From Fomes fomentarius (taxonomy: Eukaryota > Basidiomycota > Agaricomycetes > Polyporales > Polyporaceae): a stretch of 64,000 bases of DNA. The position numbers and the translations under genes are program-made. This document shows positions 1 to 12,628 of this stretch, in pieces. Location: positions 124,001-188,000 of the forward strand of contig JABYQN010000007.1 of the NCBI GenBank assembly GCA_022606135.1. Reading direction: 5' to 3'. Under the pieces are notes generated by a model. That model did not search any database, had not been told where the DNA came from, and saw only the letters and a program-made list of their open reading frames with translations. Each line of letters opens with the position of its first letter. Within the stretch, counting starts at the first letter, position 1.

Positions 1-826
1 GTTTCGCAGCGGGGGCGGTAGAGGGCTTGATCGGACCATTGGAGTCCATCGCGGGGGTGTGGTTGGTGTCTGTGACCGGCAGAGTGTGTCTAGTAGGTAT
101 TGTGCTAGCTGTATGCGCACTACTAGAACCATGGGCACTATCGGCCTCGGCGTGTGAGGGCTTCGCAGCAACCGTGGACTGCTTGGCAAGCTGGCCCCTT
201 GAGTCCGAAATCGATCGCGAATTGTCCAGACGGCGGACCTTCGAGGGCTCTCCAGAGATAGAGATCTCGCTCAGTCCACGTTTCGAAGGTACCCTGACGC
301 GAGCGGAAATGCTACTACTAGTAGGTGATTTTGAGATAGTAAATGCCGAGGCGAAGTCAGACACCCGCTTGAAAGGTTTGGGTCTGGTCTCTGGGATGCT
401 ATTCGACGGGGGCTTTGAGTGAGACGCAGATTCTTGGTCAACTCGGCGAGCGTTCGACGATGGTGCTGCGGTAGGTTCATCGGCGGCGCGTTTCGCAGGA
501 CTGTGTCGCGGGAGTATAGCTGTAGAGTGAGCGGAGGACGCGGATGCTGCTGCTGCACGGGCAACGTTGGCTTTGTCGTGATCACCGATGGCTACCATTG
601 ACCCCCTTTCGTTAACGACACTTGGACCGGTGGGATACCAGTACTCACCGCCGCCAATATGCACCCTACCATCTTTCTTCATGGCCTCAACAACGCGCAA
701 TACAGACGCGCGACGCGAGATGGCGGTCTTGGAGGACGTCGGAGCTTTCGCTTGTGGGGGTGTGGTCTCACACTCTTCCGGCTCAGAACTCGCTACGACC
801 GCAGGGCTTGAGCTTCGAGGTGCCAT
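1..826 (-). CDS. Uncharacterised low-complexity protein, 3' part beyond left edge
   Basis: A reading frame opens at an ATG at 826 and stays open to the window edge, about 275 codons with no stop, so the gene is truncated by the window and not by mutation. The first 30 residues are Ser/Pro/Thr-rich. Residues about 35-70 look more ordered (SRRASVLRVVEAMKKDGRVH, followed by a Gly/Tyr/Trp-rich patch with YWYPTGPS). The remainder is rich in Ser, Ala, Pro and Lys/Arg and looks disordered. I recognise no family. It diverges from the F-box-like gene at 1532 across about 700 bases. An intron inside the visible part is possible but not required. A chance open frame in GC-rich DNA cannot be fully excluded, but the length, the ATG and the amino acid bias favour a real gene. 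Confidence 0.6.
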   Translation of the reverse strand, partial: MAPRSSSPAVVASSEPEECETTPPQAKAPTSSKTAISRRASVLRVVEAMKKDGRVHIGGGEYWYPTGPSVVNERGSMVAIGDHDKANVARAAAASASSAHSTAILPRHSPAKRAADEPTAAPSSNARRVDQESASHSKPPSNSIPETRPKPFKRVSDFASAFTISKSPTSSSISARVRVPSKRGLSEISISGEPSKVRRLDNSRSISDSRGQLAKQSTVAAKPSHAEADSAHGSSSAHTASTIPTRHTLPVTDTNHTPAMDSNGPIKPSTAPAAK

Positions 827-1531
827 AGTTGCGCTACCTTTGTGACTATTTGCAGCGTGTCTCCGGACCAGAGACGCGTTCTTGTGCGTGAAGGAGCCAC
901 ATGGGCATGTCAAGAGCTTTGTCTTGTTGTCTCTGTGTATTGTCACCTGGGTTGCTACGCGTCGTGTTCAGCAGCATTTGCGTCCATGTCAAGTCACTTT
1001 TACTTACAACCATACCAAACTTTTGTCATCTGGCCATGTAGGTTTGACACATGGGATCCGACGTTGTGCTGGTTAGTCTCCGAAGACGATGTCTGTGAGA
1101 CATACGTGCATCCTTGCGACTCTCGGTAAGGGCACGCTTTGAACAGTGTACGCGCCTTAGGGTCTGTGAGTATGGGGGTCACGCACAAGCAACTAGAGGC
1201 TTACACTCATAAGTGAGACTGGTTACCTGAGTACTGACTGTTCGGAGATCTTGCCAACCTTAGTCTATTGGCCATATGATGTGACCTTGGTCCTTGGCGA
1301 CAGCCCACGTAGAAGCGCTTGTGACACCCCGCGGCGCGTTTGCACGTGAGTGAGTCACACGGCAAATTAATCAGATAGTCATCATGATGCAACTGCTGGC
1401 AGTGCCAGGCTTCCGCCACCCGCGTCATCTCAGATCTCTCTGTTGCCAAAGGCAAGTTGAAGAGACTTTCTTCTCGAATCTGCTTTGAAGCTAATCAATT
1501 TGAATGTGCACATGAACTTCCTCTTGGGCAG
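827..1531. other. Divergent intergenic region
   Basis: About 700 bases separate the left-edge gene (minus) from the F-box-like gene (plus). Only short unrelated open frames are present. It presumably carries both promoters. I see no clear TATA box, repeat or RNA gene. Confidence 0.5.
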
Positions 1532-3205
1532 ATGGAAAACTCGCTCCTAAACATCGACGTCCTACGTATCGTCATGTCATTTGCGGCCGCAGAGTACTTT
1601 AACATGGGGACCGTATCAGATGTCATGAAGACCTGCCGCGTGCTCAACCATGAAGGCACCAGATACCTGCTTCAATCCGGCGTCAGGTTCCACTCCGGCG
1701 CGCAGGTCTTATCCTTTCTGACGTTCATCTTTCCAAAACTCGGAGGCGATGTGGCCGAGACAATCGCACGTATGCGATGGATAAAATACATGAGCATCGA
1801 CCTATTTCCACCTCCCTCCGAGATCGCCGCAAGGGCACTCCGTTTCTTCTTCCAGGTCGCATCCACAGGCGCTACCCTCAACTTCACGCGCCTCCATATT
1901 CATCACGCCGAAAAGTTGCTGTCCACGGACGAAGAGATGAAGGACGCAATCGCGGGGTTACAGACCATCCAGGAGCTCGTCATCACGGGCGCAGGCGAGC
2001 GCACTTTCAAATTGCTCTGCGGGCTCCAGTCAAGTCTCACTAACGCGGAAATTGTGGCGGATGCGGATGCATCTCGCAACGTACCGGTAGAGGACAGAGA
2101 TGCACGACAATTCCTCAGTCGCTCGATGGGACGGTTAGAGACACTCAGTCTCTCCTCTTCCATTGTATGCTCACTCGAAGGGCCGAGTTACTACGCTGTC
2201 CGGATGCTGTTCCTCCGGGACATCGAATTCCCAGTGACGGGGCACTACACCAGCGCATTCCCCTTTCTTTCCCTTCTCAGCGTCGAGGACTGTTCCGTCA
2301 GCTACGCGACGGACGAGCAGATCGATGCACATCGGGAGGAGAACATCCTATCGCAGACTCAGCACGGCTCATGGCGCTTTTTAACCTCCTGCAACGGGCC
2401 GCTCTTCGACATGTACATCCTTGGGTTAACGTGCCACGTGCCAGACGTGGAGCTCCGGCAGGCGCACAACGAACTCAACCCAGACATCCTTCACGCGGTT
2501 GAACTCAACCGTGTCATGCTTCACGCGGTCGTTGCGGACACCAGACCTGTCAATCTGGCGTTGAGTACCGACGACGCGGAGTTCTTCTTGGGCGGAGACT
2601 TCGAAACATTCGCCGACTTACCGGAAGTCCGTGCGTTACAGTCATTGCATCTCCGTTTCTTGCCCAATCTTCCGCGGGTGAGCCACTTGGATATGTGGGA
2701 GATTATGGTGGGTGCACACACTCATAACTGGAGCCGTCTGTCCGCTGACAATACTCATTCTGTCCACAAGGAATGCATCCTCCAGGTCGTGAGCACGCTT
2801 CCTGTCTCTGCTTTCAGGCTCGCAGTGGATTGCTCTGTCTGGGATGACGAGGACGACGACTCTGAGTCCAATTCAAGCGAGGGCTCTGAGTCCACTTCTA
2901 GCGAGGGCTGGCAGACCTCACGGACAATAGCCCAATCTCCAGTGGAAGTGTTCAGCCGCACCTGGGATGCAAATGCATTCGTCGATCGACTGATGAACTT
3001 ATCCGACTATCTACAAACCGTCAAGGTCATCCTCTTGCGGAAAGAAAGTCTAGATTTGACAGAGGAGAGCGTTGTGATCGTCGAGAGAGGTCCCAACTCC
3101 GATACTGCCTTCAAGAGCGACGTACACGCGTATCGGCAGCAGAGGATCCGTGATGCGGTGAGCCAATTTGCGCACGCATGTACTTGGAGTCGTGGTAGTG
3201 ACTGA
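1532..3205 (+). CDS. F-box/LRR-like protein, intronless
   Basis: Single-exon gene. The frame is open from 1457, but the ATG at 1532 is the better start because it opens directly onto an F-box-like segment (MENSLLNIDVLRIVMSFAAA, then a CRVLN-type motif), giving 557 residues. A long leucine-rich, weakly repeated body follows, as in the large agaricomycete family of F-box/LRR proteins that bind Skp1 and recruit substrates to SCF ubiquitin ligases. Near the C-terminus (about residues 440-460) is a very acidic Ser/Asp/Glu tract, then a final ordered block. The F-box is degenerate, so ligase function is inferred. The gene is isolated, with long intergenic stretches on both sides. The family assignment rests on composition and the N-terminal pattern only. 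Confidence 0.7.
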   Translation: MENSLLNIDVLRIVMSFAAAEYFNMGTVSDVMKTCRVLNHEGTRYLLQSGVRFHSGAQVLSFLTFIFPKLGGDVAETIARMRWIKYMSIDLFPPPSEIAARALRFFFQVASTGATLNFTRLHIHHAEKLLSTDEEMKDAIAGLQTIQELVITGAGERTFKLLCGLQSSLTNAEIVADADASRNVPVEDRDARQFLSRSMGRLETLSLSSSIVCSLEGPSYYAVRMLFLRDIEFPVTGHYTSAFPFLSLLSVEDCSVSYATDEQIDAHREENILSQTQHGSWRFLTSCNGPLFDMYILGLTCHVPDVELRQAHNELNPDILHAVELNRVMLHAVVADTRPVNLALSTDDAEFFLGGDFETFADLPEVRALQSLHLRFLPNLPRVSHLDMWEIMVGAHTHNWSRLSADNTHSVHKECILQVVSTLPVSAFRLAVDCSVWDDEDDDSESNSSEGSESTSSEGWQTSRTIAQSPVEVFSRTWDANAFVDRLMNLSDYLQTVKVILLRKESLDLTEESVVIVERGPNSDTAFKSDVHAYRQQRIRDAVSQFAHACTWSRGSD

Positions 3206-5099
3206 TTCTTGCAACTCAGTCGGCAGACATGGAATACCTTCGAAGGGGGGGAGCTCTTCCCCCGACCGAGGTGCACTGATGTGTTCAGTCACTGCACATG
3301 GACCTTCAGGGTATACTAGATAGTACGTTGCCGCAGTGGCACTGGTCTTGCATACGAACGTTGAGGAAAGAAGAAACACGGAAGAAGTGAGCATTGAAAA
3401 CGGAGGCTCCGTGCAGTGACCTGGAAATGACATTGAATGTTTTCCTAGTCCGGTACTACATGCTCAGAGTGAGAGACTCGGGACTTGGAAGTCGGAGTAC
3501 TTATTGCGAGCATACCCGCGTGAACGGATTGCACTTCGCTGGGACAAACTGGAACAAGTACAAATCGAGCGCGGAGACCTTGTTCGCTCCATAGAATGCA
3601 TTCCTATCGTCGAAAACATTCAAAACGACACAAAGATGTGACGCCGTATGAGTTCTGTACGATCGGCAAGTTTCAGCCTCCAATATGAAGTTTTGCGTGC
3701 GCTATGGAGGAATTGGTGTCAGCCATCTACCAGCCACCATAGGCGCCTTACGCGTCAAAGTGTAAGTATCACTCAAACACCTAGGCACCATTCGTCTCGT
3801 AAGTAATCTTGACAGAGCTGCGATTCCTTTCAAGGTAGTTCAGTACCCCTACGTTGCGATCCGTGTCCGTCGGCGGAGCGAGCAGCCCGTCCTTACGGAG
3901 ACTAGTACAATGGTACCGCATATAGTAGAAATTGTAGAATGTTCTGAAGCCATAGTTTTCTCCAGTACATGGTCTCCTCTATATTTGCTTAGCTTTCGAA
4001 ACTTTGAAAGCTATCACCGGTGTGACCTGCCCCTCAGGCTCAAGTGGGCGGCGATTCAGTCTTGAACATCCCACGCCTCTGGGATTGGGGCGTGGACCAG
4101 ATGCTTCAAGGGCCCGGATTGCTACATACCCAATGAACCCATTGGATGGTGTGTGTGGAGCGGGCGTCCACGCGCAGCCCTCAATCCACCGGCGGCGGCG
4201 GTGGCATGCCAGGATAGCGTGGGATGCAGAAGGACAAAGCGCTGGAAGGCAGGTATCTGTGACATGTGACAACTGAACGTCGAACGTTGAACCCCTAATA
4301 GGTGACTACTAGCCGCTGCCCCCTGTGCGTCCAACAATCGATCTACAAGTTACCGCGCCCATCGAGTGCCTTGAACGTTTGAACAGCGGTAAATATGTTC
4401 GTCCCAACCTTGACGACTAGTCGGAAAAACCCTTGTCGCTCGTTGCTATGGCTTTTTCGCGATAGACCAAGTGCTGGACTTTGGTGCGGCACTCACTGCC
4501 AGCACTCTGCAGACCATGGACCCGACAGATAGATCCGCCTGTGGGCTGCGCAGCCATCAGGTCGGAGATCCGTTCTCTATCGGACCCTCATGAACTTACA
4601 AGCGTTGACAGAAGGCGCCTGAATTCTCCGCTTGAGTCGCTGGAGTAGGCTTTAAGAAGGAACACCGGGTGCAGACGTGCATGGCCGTTATCAAACCATT
4701 CATCCCCTGAATGGTATATCGCAAGCATACAACAATCCACCTACGCTCATTGGGTCATCAACGAAACAATATAGGTTCAAACACCTTGTTGCTGCGCTAT
4801 ACCCCGGAGGCGCTGGTGAATTCTTCATATGACTGCGTGGTCCCCAGCCCGTTTACCCGCCATATCACCTCAAGGGTAGGAATCAAATCCATTTTATTAG
4901 CCCCATTTGCACTATGATGAACGCCTGGAATGCGCTTGCCTATGTTAAATACTCCCATGCTCTGCGTTGCTCTCTCTTGTTCTCAACCATTCTTTAACCT
5001 CTATCACAGCTACGACTACCACTGCTATCTCCTTCCGCTTCTACATCTCACGTACTAGTCGATCTCAAGCTCCTTTCAAGACCTCGTACTGCGGCACGC
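3206..5099. other. Intergenic region upstream of the polyketide synthase
   Basis: Nearly 1.9 kb with only short open frames in all six readings. I looked here specifically for exons of a starter-unit acyltransferase (SAT) domain for the downstream synthase and found no GQG-type motif or extended frame. The last 130 bases before 5100 are pyrimidine-rich (CT runs), typical of a fungal 5' leader. No RNA gene or mobile element was recognised. Confidence 0.5.
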
Positions 5100-8000
5100 A
5101 TGCTCATGGCCCCTCCCGTGTCCATCGCTGTTGTGGGCGTTGCCGTCGAATTGCCAGGTGCACCCGACATGGATGCTCTCTGGAACATCTTGAAGAACGG
5201 TTTGAACACTGTCTCTGAGGTCTGTGTTGACTTGTCGCCTCCAGCTGTGGCTCAACTTCTTGATATAGATACCTGCGGAGCGTTTCGACGTATCGACATA
5301 CAGCAATGGTCCTTTGAACCCAGGTCGTGCAATGAATACGCGTTTTGGAAATTTCTGTCAAGATTTGGATGCCTTTGACCACGCCTTCTTCAACATCTCC
5401 CCTCGTGAAGCCCGCAGTATGGACCCTCAGCAGCGTCTCTTGTTGCGTGGGGCGTACAATGCATTAGAGAATGCAGGATACGTCCCCTACGCGTCTCCGA
5501 CGTTCAATCCGAAGACTTTCGCTTCATACATCGGCGTAGCAGCGAACGACTATGTCTTGAATCTTCGGAACAACATCGATGTATACTACAGTATTGGTAA
5601 GTCTCATAATCCTGCCATATTCTGCGGGTGAAAACCTCACCGGTGGGGCAGGAACTCTACACGCATTTCTCAGCGGCAAGATATCCTACGCCTTCGGTTT
5701 TGGCGGCCCTTCGATGTCTATTGATACAGCATGCTCTGCTTCCTTCGTCGCCATTCACCAGGCGTGTCGTGCGCTCAGCAATGGGGACTGTAATGCCGCC
5801 ATAGCCGGAGGTGTGAACGCCATCACAAGCCCTGACGTGTGTCTCTTCTTCTCTATCATCCTGCTGATGCACGCGTGTATGGTGACTTAAGAAGCCCTTG
5901 ACAGATGTATCTTGGGCTCGCACGAGGTCACTTCCTCAGTGATACAGGTCAATGCCGACCATGGGACGCTTCGGCGGACGGCTACTGTCGGTCCGAAGGA
6001 TGTGGGCTCTTCGTGCTCAAACGCCTGGAGGACGCGCTCGCGGAGAACGACAGGATTCTAGGGGTCATCCGGAGTATCGAAGCCAACCATTCCAGTGACT
6101 CACGCTCCATCACACACCCCTGCGTTCCGTCACAGGTTGCACTCTTCGAGAAGCTGATCGCGTCGGCTTCGGTGCCTGCTCGTCATATCGACGTCATCGA
6201 GTGTCATGGAACCGGGACGCAGGCGGGAGACCCGACGGAGCTTGAAGCGGTGCGCAACGTCTTCGCTGCCACTCGCAGCGCCGACAATCCCTTGCACATT
6301 ACCTCCATCAAGGCAAATATAGGTCATGTCGAGACTGCGTCCGGCGCAGCCAGTCTCGCCAAGGTCATCTTGATGATGCGCAAGAAGACTATCCCAGCAC
6401 ACCCATCCTTCAAGCGTCTGAACCCGAAAATCCCAGACCTTGCCTCGGACAACATTCACATCGACACCTCTTCCATCCCCTGGCCAACTCCTCCTCGAGG
6501 CAAACGTCTCGCTCTCATCAACAACTTTGGCGCATCGGGCTCAAACGTGGCCTTGATTCTAGAGGAGCACATCGATCCCCCTCGCAAAGAAGACCGCATA
6601 TATGCGGGGCTCGTGCTTGGCATATCCTGTAGAAGTGTCTCAGCTGCTGAACAGCGGCGAAAGGACTACATAGCGCAGCTCGAACAGTCCAACAATGACG
6701 TCTTCCTCCAGGACTTCGCGTATTCTGCAACCGCCCATCGACAGCCGCACAGGTACCGTCTCTCCGTGAGCGGTCTCACTAAGGACGAGCTCCTCACGGC
6801 ATTCCGCACTGCGGAGATTGTGCAATCTTCTCCCGCGACAGATGTGATATACGTTTTCTCGGGACAGGGCTCCCATTATGCCGGCATGGGCGCTGAGCTG
6901 TATCGCTCAATCCCACTCATCGCTCAGTCCGTTGACATATGCGATCAGAAACTCGTCAAGATGGGCTTCGCGAGCATACGAGACATGTTCTGCGGCTCTC
7001 CAGGGGCTGAAACACGTCGCACGACAGCACTTGATTACTTCGAAGCCACTCAATCCGCACTCTTTGTCCTGGAGTATGCCCTCGCTACCCTCTGGTCATC
7101 GTGGGGTCTCAAGCCTTGCGCCGTGCTTGGACATAGGTGCGTTTTCCGTATGTCGTTCGACGCCGTTTCGAGTAAGCTGATCCACCTAGCAGCTTCGGCG
7201 AATATGCAGCATTGGCATATGCAGGCGTACTCTCTCTCGAGGATGGATTGAAGCTCGTCGCGACCCGCGCACGTTTGATGACCGAACATTGTTCGCTAGG
7301 TCAAACCACAATGGCGGTTGTTCGCGCGTCTGCGGACCACATACAGCCACTTATGGTAGCGTACCCAGACCTGGCAATAAGTTGCTACAATAGGTAACTC
7401 ACTAGCTGCGTATGTCGTGTAGCATCTCCTCTGACTTATGGGTTATCTCAGCGCGGCTCATTGCACCATCGGTGGCAAGGTCGAGCAATTGGAAGCCTTC
7501 GAAACGCTGTGCAGAGGTCAAGGTATCCAATACACGCGCTTGGACGTTCCCTTCGCATACCATTCCAAAGCCATGGACACTATCCTGGACGGCCTTCGCA
7601 AGGTTGGCCAGGAAGTCACGTTATCCTCACCCACCATCCCGGTTCTCTCTAACGTGACCGGCACACTGGTGCAACCTGGCTGCTCGCTTGTACCATTCGC
7701 CTCTGACTACTTCGCACGTCACTGCAGGGAACCAGCGCGATTCCATCAAGGCATCACCGATCTTCGATCCAACATAGACGTTTCCAACGTTGCTGCGTGC
7801 GTGGAACTTGGGCCACATCCTACGACACTGTCTTTTCTGCGCGTTCTTCAGGTCGACGGCGCACCCTTGCTTCTTCCGTCGCTGCGCAAGAACGCGAAAG
7901 ACTTCGGTGTTCTGTGCGACACGCTTGCGCAGTTGTACCGTACCTCCGTGCCTGTTTTGTGGAGGAAGGTGTTCGCGGACCTTATCCCAGGAGCGAGGTT

Positions 8001-10747
8001 GATTGACCTTCCTCAATATCCGTTCGCCAAAACGCGTTTCTGGGTACCGTACTTGGAAAATGCTCCGCAAACGGGCAGTGCCCTTCGTGACGGTCATGGT
8101 CATAGCATACTCGCTGACTCAGTCGCACCTACCAGTCCCACGCCGATCATATGTGAGCGAGATATCGGCCCCTTTGTGGACCTCATCAAGGGACACAGCG
8201 TCGCCGGAGTAGCGCTCTGCCCAGCCTCAGTGTACACCGAGCTTGCGCTGTCTGCTGTGGTGGAGGTCCTGAAGGATCGCTCTGAGTGGCATGGCGGAGA
8301 TGTGATCGAGTTGGTGGACTGCGTCTACCCAAGACCGCTGGTATACACTCCGAAGAGGAAGGTCACCCTTCGCATCGAGATCATTCCTGCCGAACGACAC
8401 ACCGGCTCGTTCAGCATCTACTCCCAAGACGGAGAATCGGGACGCCTTCAGGCGCATTGCACAGGTTCGTACAAGAGGAACACGGAAGAGAGGGCTTTGT
8501 CGAAGATGCAATTCGTACGGGCGAGCCTCGAGCGCGACGTTCAGAGCGTCTTGAGCGCACCAACCGATACGTTCAGCACTCGCGCCTGCTACGATATGCT
8601 CTTCCCACAGATCGTGACCTACTCTCCACCATATCACGCCATCCAGACTATGAGCATCAACACGTCGCTCTCCACCGGGTACGCTGTAGTCCAGCTACCG
8701 AAGTCGAAGAATGGCCCAGGACACCAGTTCACTCTTAGTCCGATCTTCGTGGACGCCATCCTTCACGTGTCTGGTTTCTTGATCAACTTCACGTTCGGGA
8801 TGAACGGTCGAGATGCGTGCATCTGCTCCCAGGTCGACAAGATCAAGCTCCTGCCGGAGCTTATCGACATCTCAGCGCGCTATGGTGTTTACACTTCCGT
8901 CGTCTTCGCAGAGGACGGCCTGATGGCGGCGGACGCATACGCGATGGAACTCGATGACCCTAGGCGTCGTGTTGTGGTCTCTCTAAAGCGAGTCCGCTTC
9001 CGAAAGGTTGCGATGACGAGTCTCACGCGGAGCCTCAAGGCCTCCATCGGATCGACTCCTGTCCCCGTTCCAGAAGCAGCATCTATCCCCAGTGCTCCTA
9101 GTGTTGCCAATGGAACGATTAGGGTCTCGCAATCCGCTTCGACAGCATCGCGTGACTGTATGCAACGTAGCCTCATCGACATCATTGCCGAGACGTCCGG
9201 GATTCAAAGGAATGAGGTCGTTCCCGACGCACACCTCTCACATCTAGGGATCGACTCCCTGATGATTTGGGAGCTTGTTTCCCGGATCAACGCGGTATTA
9301 CCTGACAGTGCTATTGACACACACTCTCTCGCGACTGCGTCCACTGTCGGAGAATTGGTGCAAATCGTGATGGACAAGTATGACACACTTTCGCGGTCCA
9401 GGACCACAAGTTCGGCAACGATGCATGATGGGGACGACACGCACGGACAATTCCTGGCCCCCGAAGAGTCAATTTCGCTTCCGTTCGCGCAACAGCGCCG
9501 TGTTCCACAGGGGCTGACGAGGCGCAACGAGGTCACCGCTGTCAAGGACATCCTTTCCACCATCCTGGATATCCCCGCTGATCAGCTCGCGAACGACGCT
9601 GATCTGCAGAGCCTTGGTCTAGACTCCTTGACTTCTATCGAGGCACGTCACGCGTTCCAGACGACGTTGGGAGTGACCCTCGACGAGGACGTGATGTTGA
9701 ATTGCAGGACCGTCATGGATGTCGTGAACGCGGTAGCATCCGCGTCGTCCCAAACCTTCCACCAGTCATCGCCGCAGTCGACGTCATCATTCACCAAGAC
9801 TATCATTCATACACAACCAGAGCTCATTCGCCTGCAGAGCGCATCACCTGGTGGTGCCTCTATCCCACCCCTCATCCTGCTCCACGATGGCAGTGGGCTT
9901 GTCAGCGGCTATGCGAAGCTTGCGCAACTGGAATGCGACGTCTGGGCTATTCAGAACACGAGCTACGCCACGACGCGCAATCTCACTGAGGCGTCTTCCG
10001 GCAAGGAGCTCGTAGCGATGGCCATCACCTACGTCGGCTTGCTGACGAACCGTCTTTTCTGGGACGGGGATGGATGCCGGGGACCATGCTTCATTGGTGG
10101 TAAGTGTTATGTTTGTTGCTCAGGATTTGAATTATGAACAAATAGACGACGCTGACCTTCATGTAGGATGGTCGTTTGGCGGCGTGCTCGCCTTCGATAT
10201 AGCACGGCGACTGTCGCTACTGGGAGTCCAGGTCAAAGGGCTAATCTTGATTGATTCCCCCGCGCCACAGACGGATACCCCGCTCATGGAGTCCCTCATT
10301 GACGTAGTGGTGGACCAAGCTGGCTCGAGGAGTGCGACTTCAGCTCGCACTTTGCAGGTCGTGAAGGAGCAAATGCGGTACGCGACGCGGGCTCTGGTTC
10401 GGTACGACCTATCACACACCCCTCCAGCCCCTGAAGGCGGCGATCCCCGTGCGGTCTTCCTTCGCGCGCAAGAAGGTATCAAACTCCCCAGGGGTTGGGA
10501 AAACCAACAAGTGCGCGCATTTCTCACGAAGGAGGAGGACGACTGGACGATCGCACAATGGGAAGAAGCACTCGGCAGGAAACTCACCATTCTGGATATT
10601 CCAGGCAACCACTTCGCTGTGTTTGATGAGGAAAACGTAGGTCGTTCAATGCTTGCATGATAACGTATTCCGGCTGAAGATGAAACGATGCAGATTGTGA
10701 CTGTATCTGAGCAACTGAAGAGAGCGATCGCACACCTTCTGGTCTGA
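5100..10747 (+). CDS. Non-reducing polyketide synthase, KS-AT-PT-ACP-ACP-TE, no SAT domain
   Basis: Eight exons: 5100-5219, 5269-5596, 5652-5836, 5905-7136, 7193-7393, 7452-10099, 10167-10636, 10694-10747; spliced length 5238 nt, 1745 residues. Ketosynthase about 6-420 with Cys177 in DTACSAS, His312 in ECHGTGT and His352 in ANIGHVE. Malonyl-transferase about 525-830 with GQGS, Ser622 in GHSFGE (restored only by splicing) and His726. Product template about 890-1215 with candidate His937 (GHSVAG) and Asp1123. Two carrier domains with Ser1291 (LGIDSL) and Ser1414 (LGLDSL). Thioesterase with Ser1574 in GWSFGG and a GNHF histidine. The order matches orsellinic-acid-type basidiomycete synthases, which build an aromatic polyketide from acetate and malonate. 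Unlike those it begins directly at the ketosynthase. No reductive domains. Start may be 5100 or the ATG at 5106. No tailoring genes adjoin it. Product unknown. Confidence 0.93.
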
Positions 10748-12628
10748 TGGAGCAGTCGAGATTTGGAGGGTGCCTTGATTCCGGTTGTGGATTGTTCAGT
10801 CGTTATTTAGGAAAGGAGAACAGGACCCGGAAGCCTCTCGGAGATTGCGTACATGTAACGGGCTGTGGCCCGAGCCCGGCGAGATCTGAGTGCGAAGACT
10901 TTATTCGAGAGTCTGAGACGAAGTACAAGGGTACGGAGGACGAGGTGGGACGGGGCTCGGGTACCAACGCCGTGTACTGGCGTTGGTTCGTCTAGAGAAA
11001 CGAGACGTAGCGTAGAGCGTAACTAGGTGAGTCCAAAACAGGAAGGTCACGGTCACGGTGCCGTTACAGTACATCATGTCATACCAAAGAGTGTTCTCGG
11101 ACCACATCCGCCGCCGTCGTAATATCTACACCGGATCTTCATCGCCACTCTAGTGCAAATTATGGTGGATGATATCTATCCAAGGTACATCTTGTCACTG
11201 ACGGCCATTCTCTAACCAGATGGATGGACAGTACCAGCTACATACAGCTGGTTCCATTTTTGGTGGCCGAGCGCCCAACTGCACAGCACACTTTGCACAC
11301 GAAAAATTCGAAAATTATGAGGGAGGTCAGTTCTCGTTGGCCCCTTGATTGGCCGACAAAACTCATTGGAAGGCATGAATGAGCACATTGAGCGATTTCT
11401 AAGCCTCATGAGGTACAGAAATCCACTTTTCGGCCTGCCTCAATAACCACGTCATCGGGCGCCAAACGTCCGCAACTTTGAACAATGCATTAGAACCCCG
11501 GAATTGCTCATAGGCTACATAGCATTGCACACAGATAATAGGGAGTGTGTATATATTATGCTAGGAAGCTCTAGGGCGAAGAGAAGAGGCTTTAGTGGCC
11601 AGATCCTCGTCAGAAATCCGGGATTGCCATCCCTAGATGATCTGACTTCTGTAACTTACAAACCCGAGTATCTATGGAGATTCCGAAGGTGTAGGTGTGT
11701 TTACAAGGCTTGTAGCAGTATATATCACCAGTCTCAGAGCAAGGGATGCAGCGGCAAGGGCACAGTCGATTTGTTTGTATTTTTCTGACTTTTTCGTGTT
11801 GAAAGTGCGCGCGCGTCGGTCGGAGATGAGCGGCCACCAATTTCGGAAACAGCTGTAGTACATTGAGCTCAGACATCTTGCACGTTTCATGTCCCTGGCA
11901 GGCAGGTCTACGGGCCCCTGAATTGTGCAAACATGTAGGACGCCTTTTGGCTGCTTGGTCTAACCTGACATATCGCTCTGCTTGATTTCCGCTCGACCTA
12001 GATTTCTTTTTCCGGATGGACTCGTCTCTCCTATGTAGTATATCGCTCTCGAGTCTCGATATAGACTATGCCTGCCATCTGCGCTGATGCTTCTCAGTTC
12101 GTGGCTACATTCACACCAGACGGGATCCAAGGTTCCCTCGAGACACTCTCTCTGAGTCCCTCGAAGTCGACTCATCTGCGACACAGACGCCAGATGATAA
12201 CTTTGCCTTGGATCGACCGTACGTTGGTGAATGTCTTTCTTTCGACAACATAGATGTCAGCCGCATACTCCACAGTAAATCGTTCCTCAAGTCGTGGGTG
12301 GTGTCTATTGTACGGCAAAGGTTAAACCCGAGGACGGTTGGCGAGAATTAGTATGAATTCGAAGACTTCGCATGTGGAGGGTCCTTCGAATTTCCTGGAA
12401 GATTCTATCCACGGATCGTATTCATTTACTCACTTGACTGTGATTATGTATGCCTCTACCAACCTACTGTATCTACAAAACGAATGTTTCCAATTCTGGC
12501 ATGGAGACATGTATGAGAGTAAGGGGCGTCAGGCGCCTATGTAACGGACATTACACACTTCCCTTCTTTCATCTCGTCTTACGTTCACAAGTCCGACATC
12601 AGGCCTCTTACGCTCATAATTTCAAGCT
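10748..12628. other. Intergenic region
   Basis: About 1.9 kb between the polyketide synthase and the capping protein gene. Only short frames with no family resemblance. The middle (about 11100-12500) is less GC-rich than the flanking genes. No tailoring enzyme, transporter or regulator was seen, and no RNA gene or repeat. Confidence 0.5.

Noticed and set aside
3206..5099. Possible SAT-domain exons for the polyketide synthase
   Set aside because: No GQG-type active-site motif, no extended frame and no splice chain leading into the ketosynthase exon were found.
10637..10660. Polyketide synthase ending at the in-frame stop at 10658-10660
   Set aside because: A GTAGGT donor at 10637 and acceptor at 10693 give a further exon ([17 protein letters not shown]) that matches the usual end of this thioesterase and keeps the total length a multiple of three.
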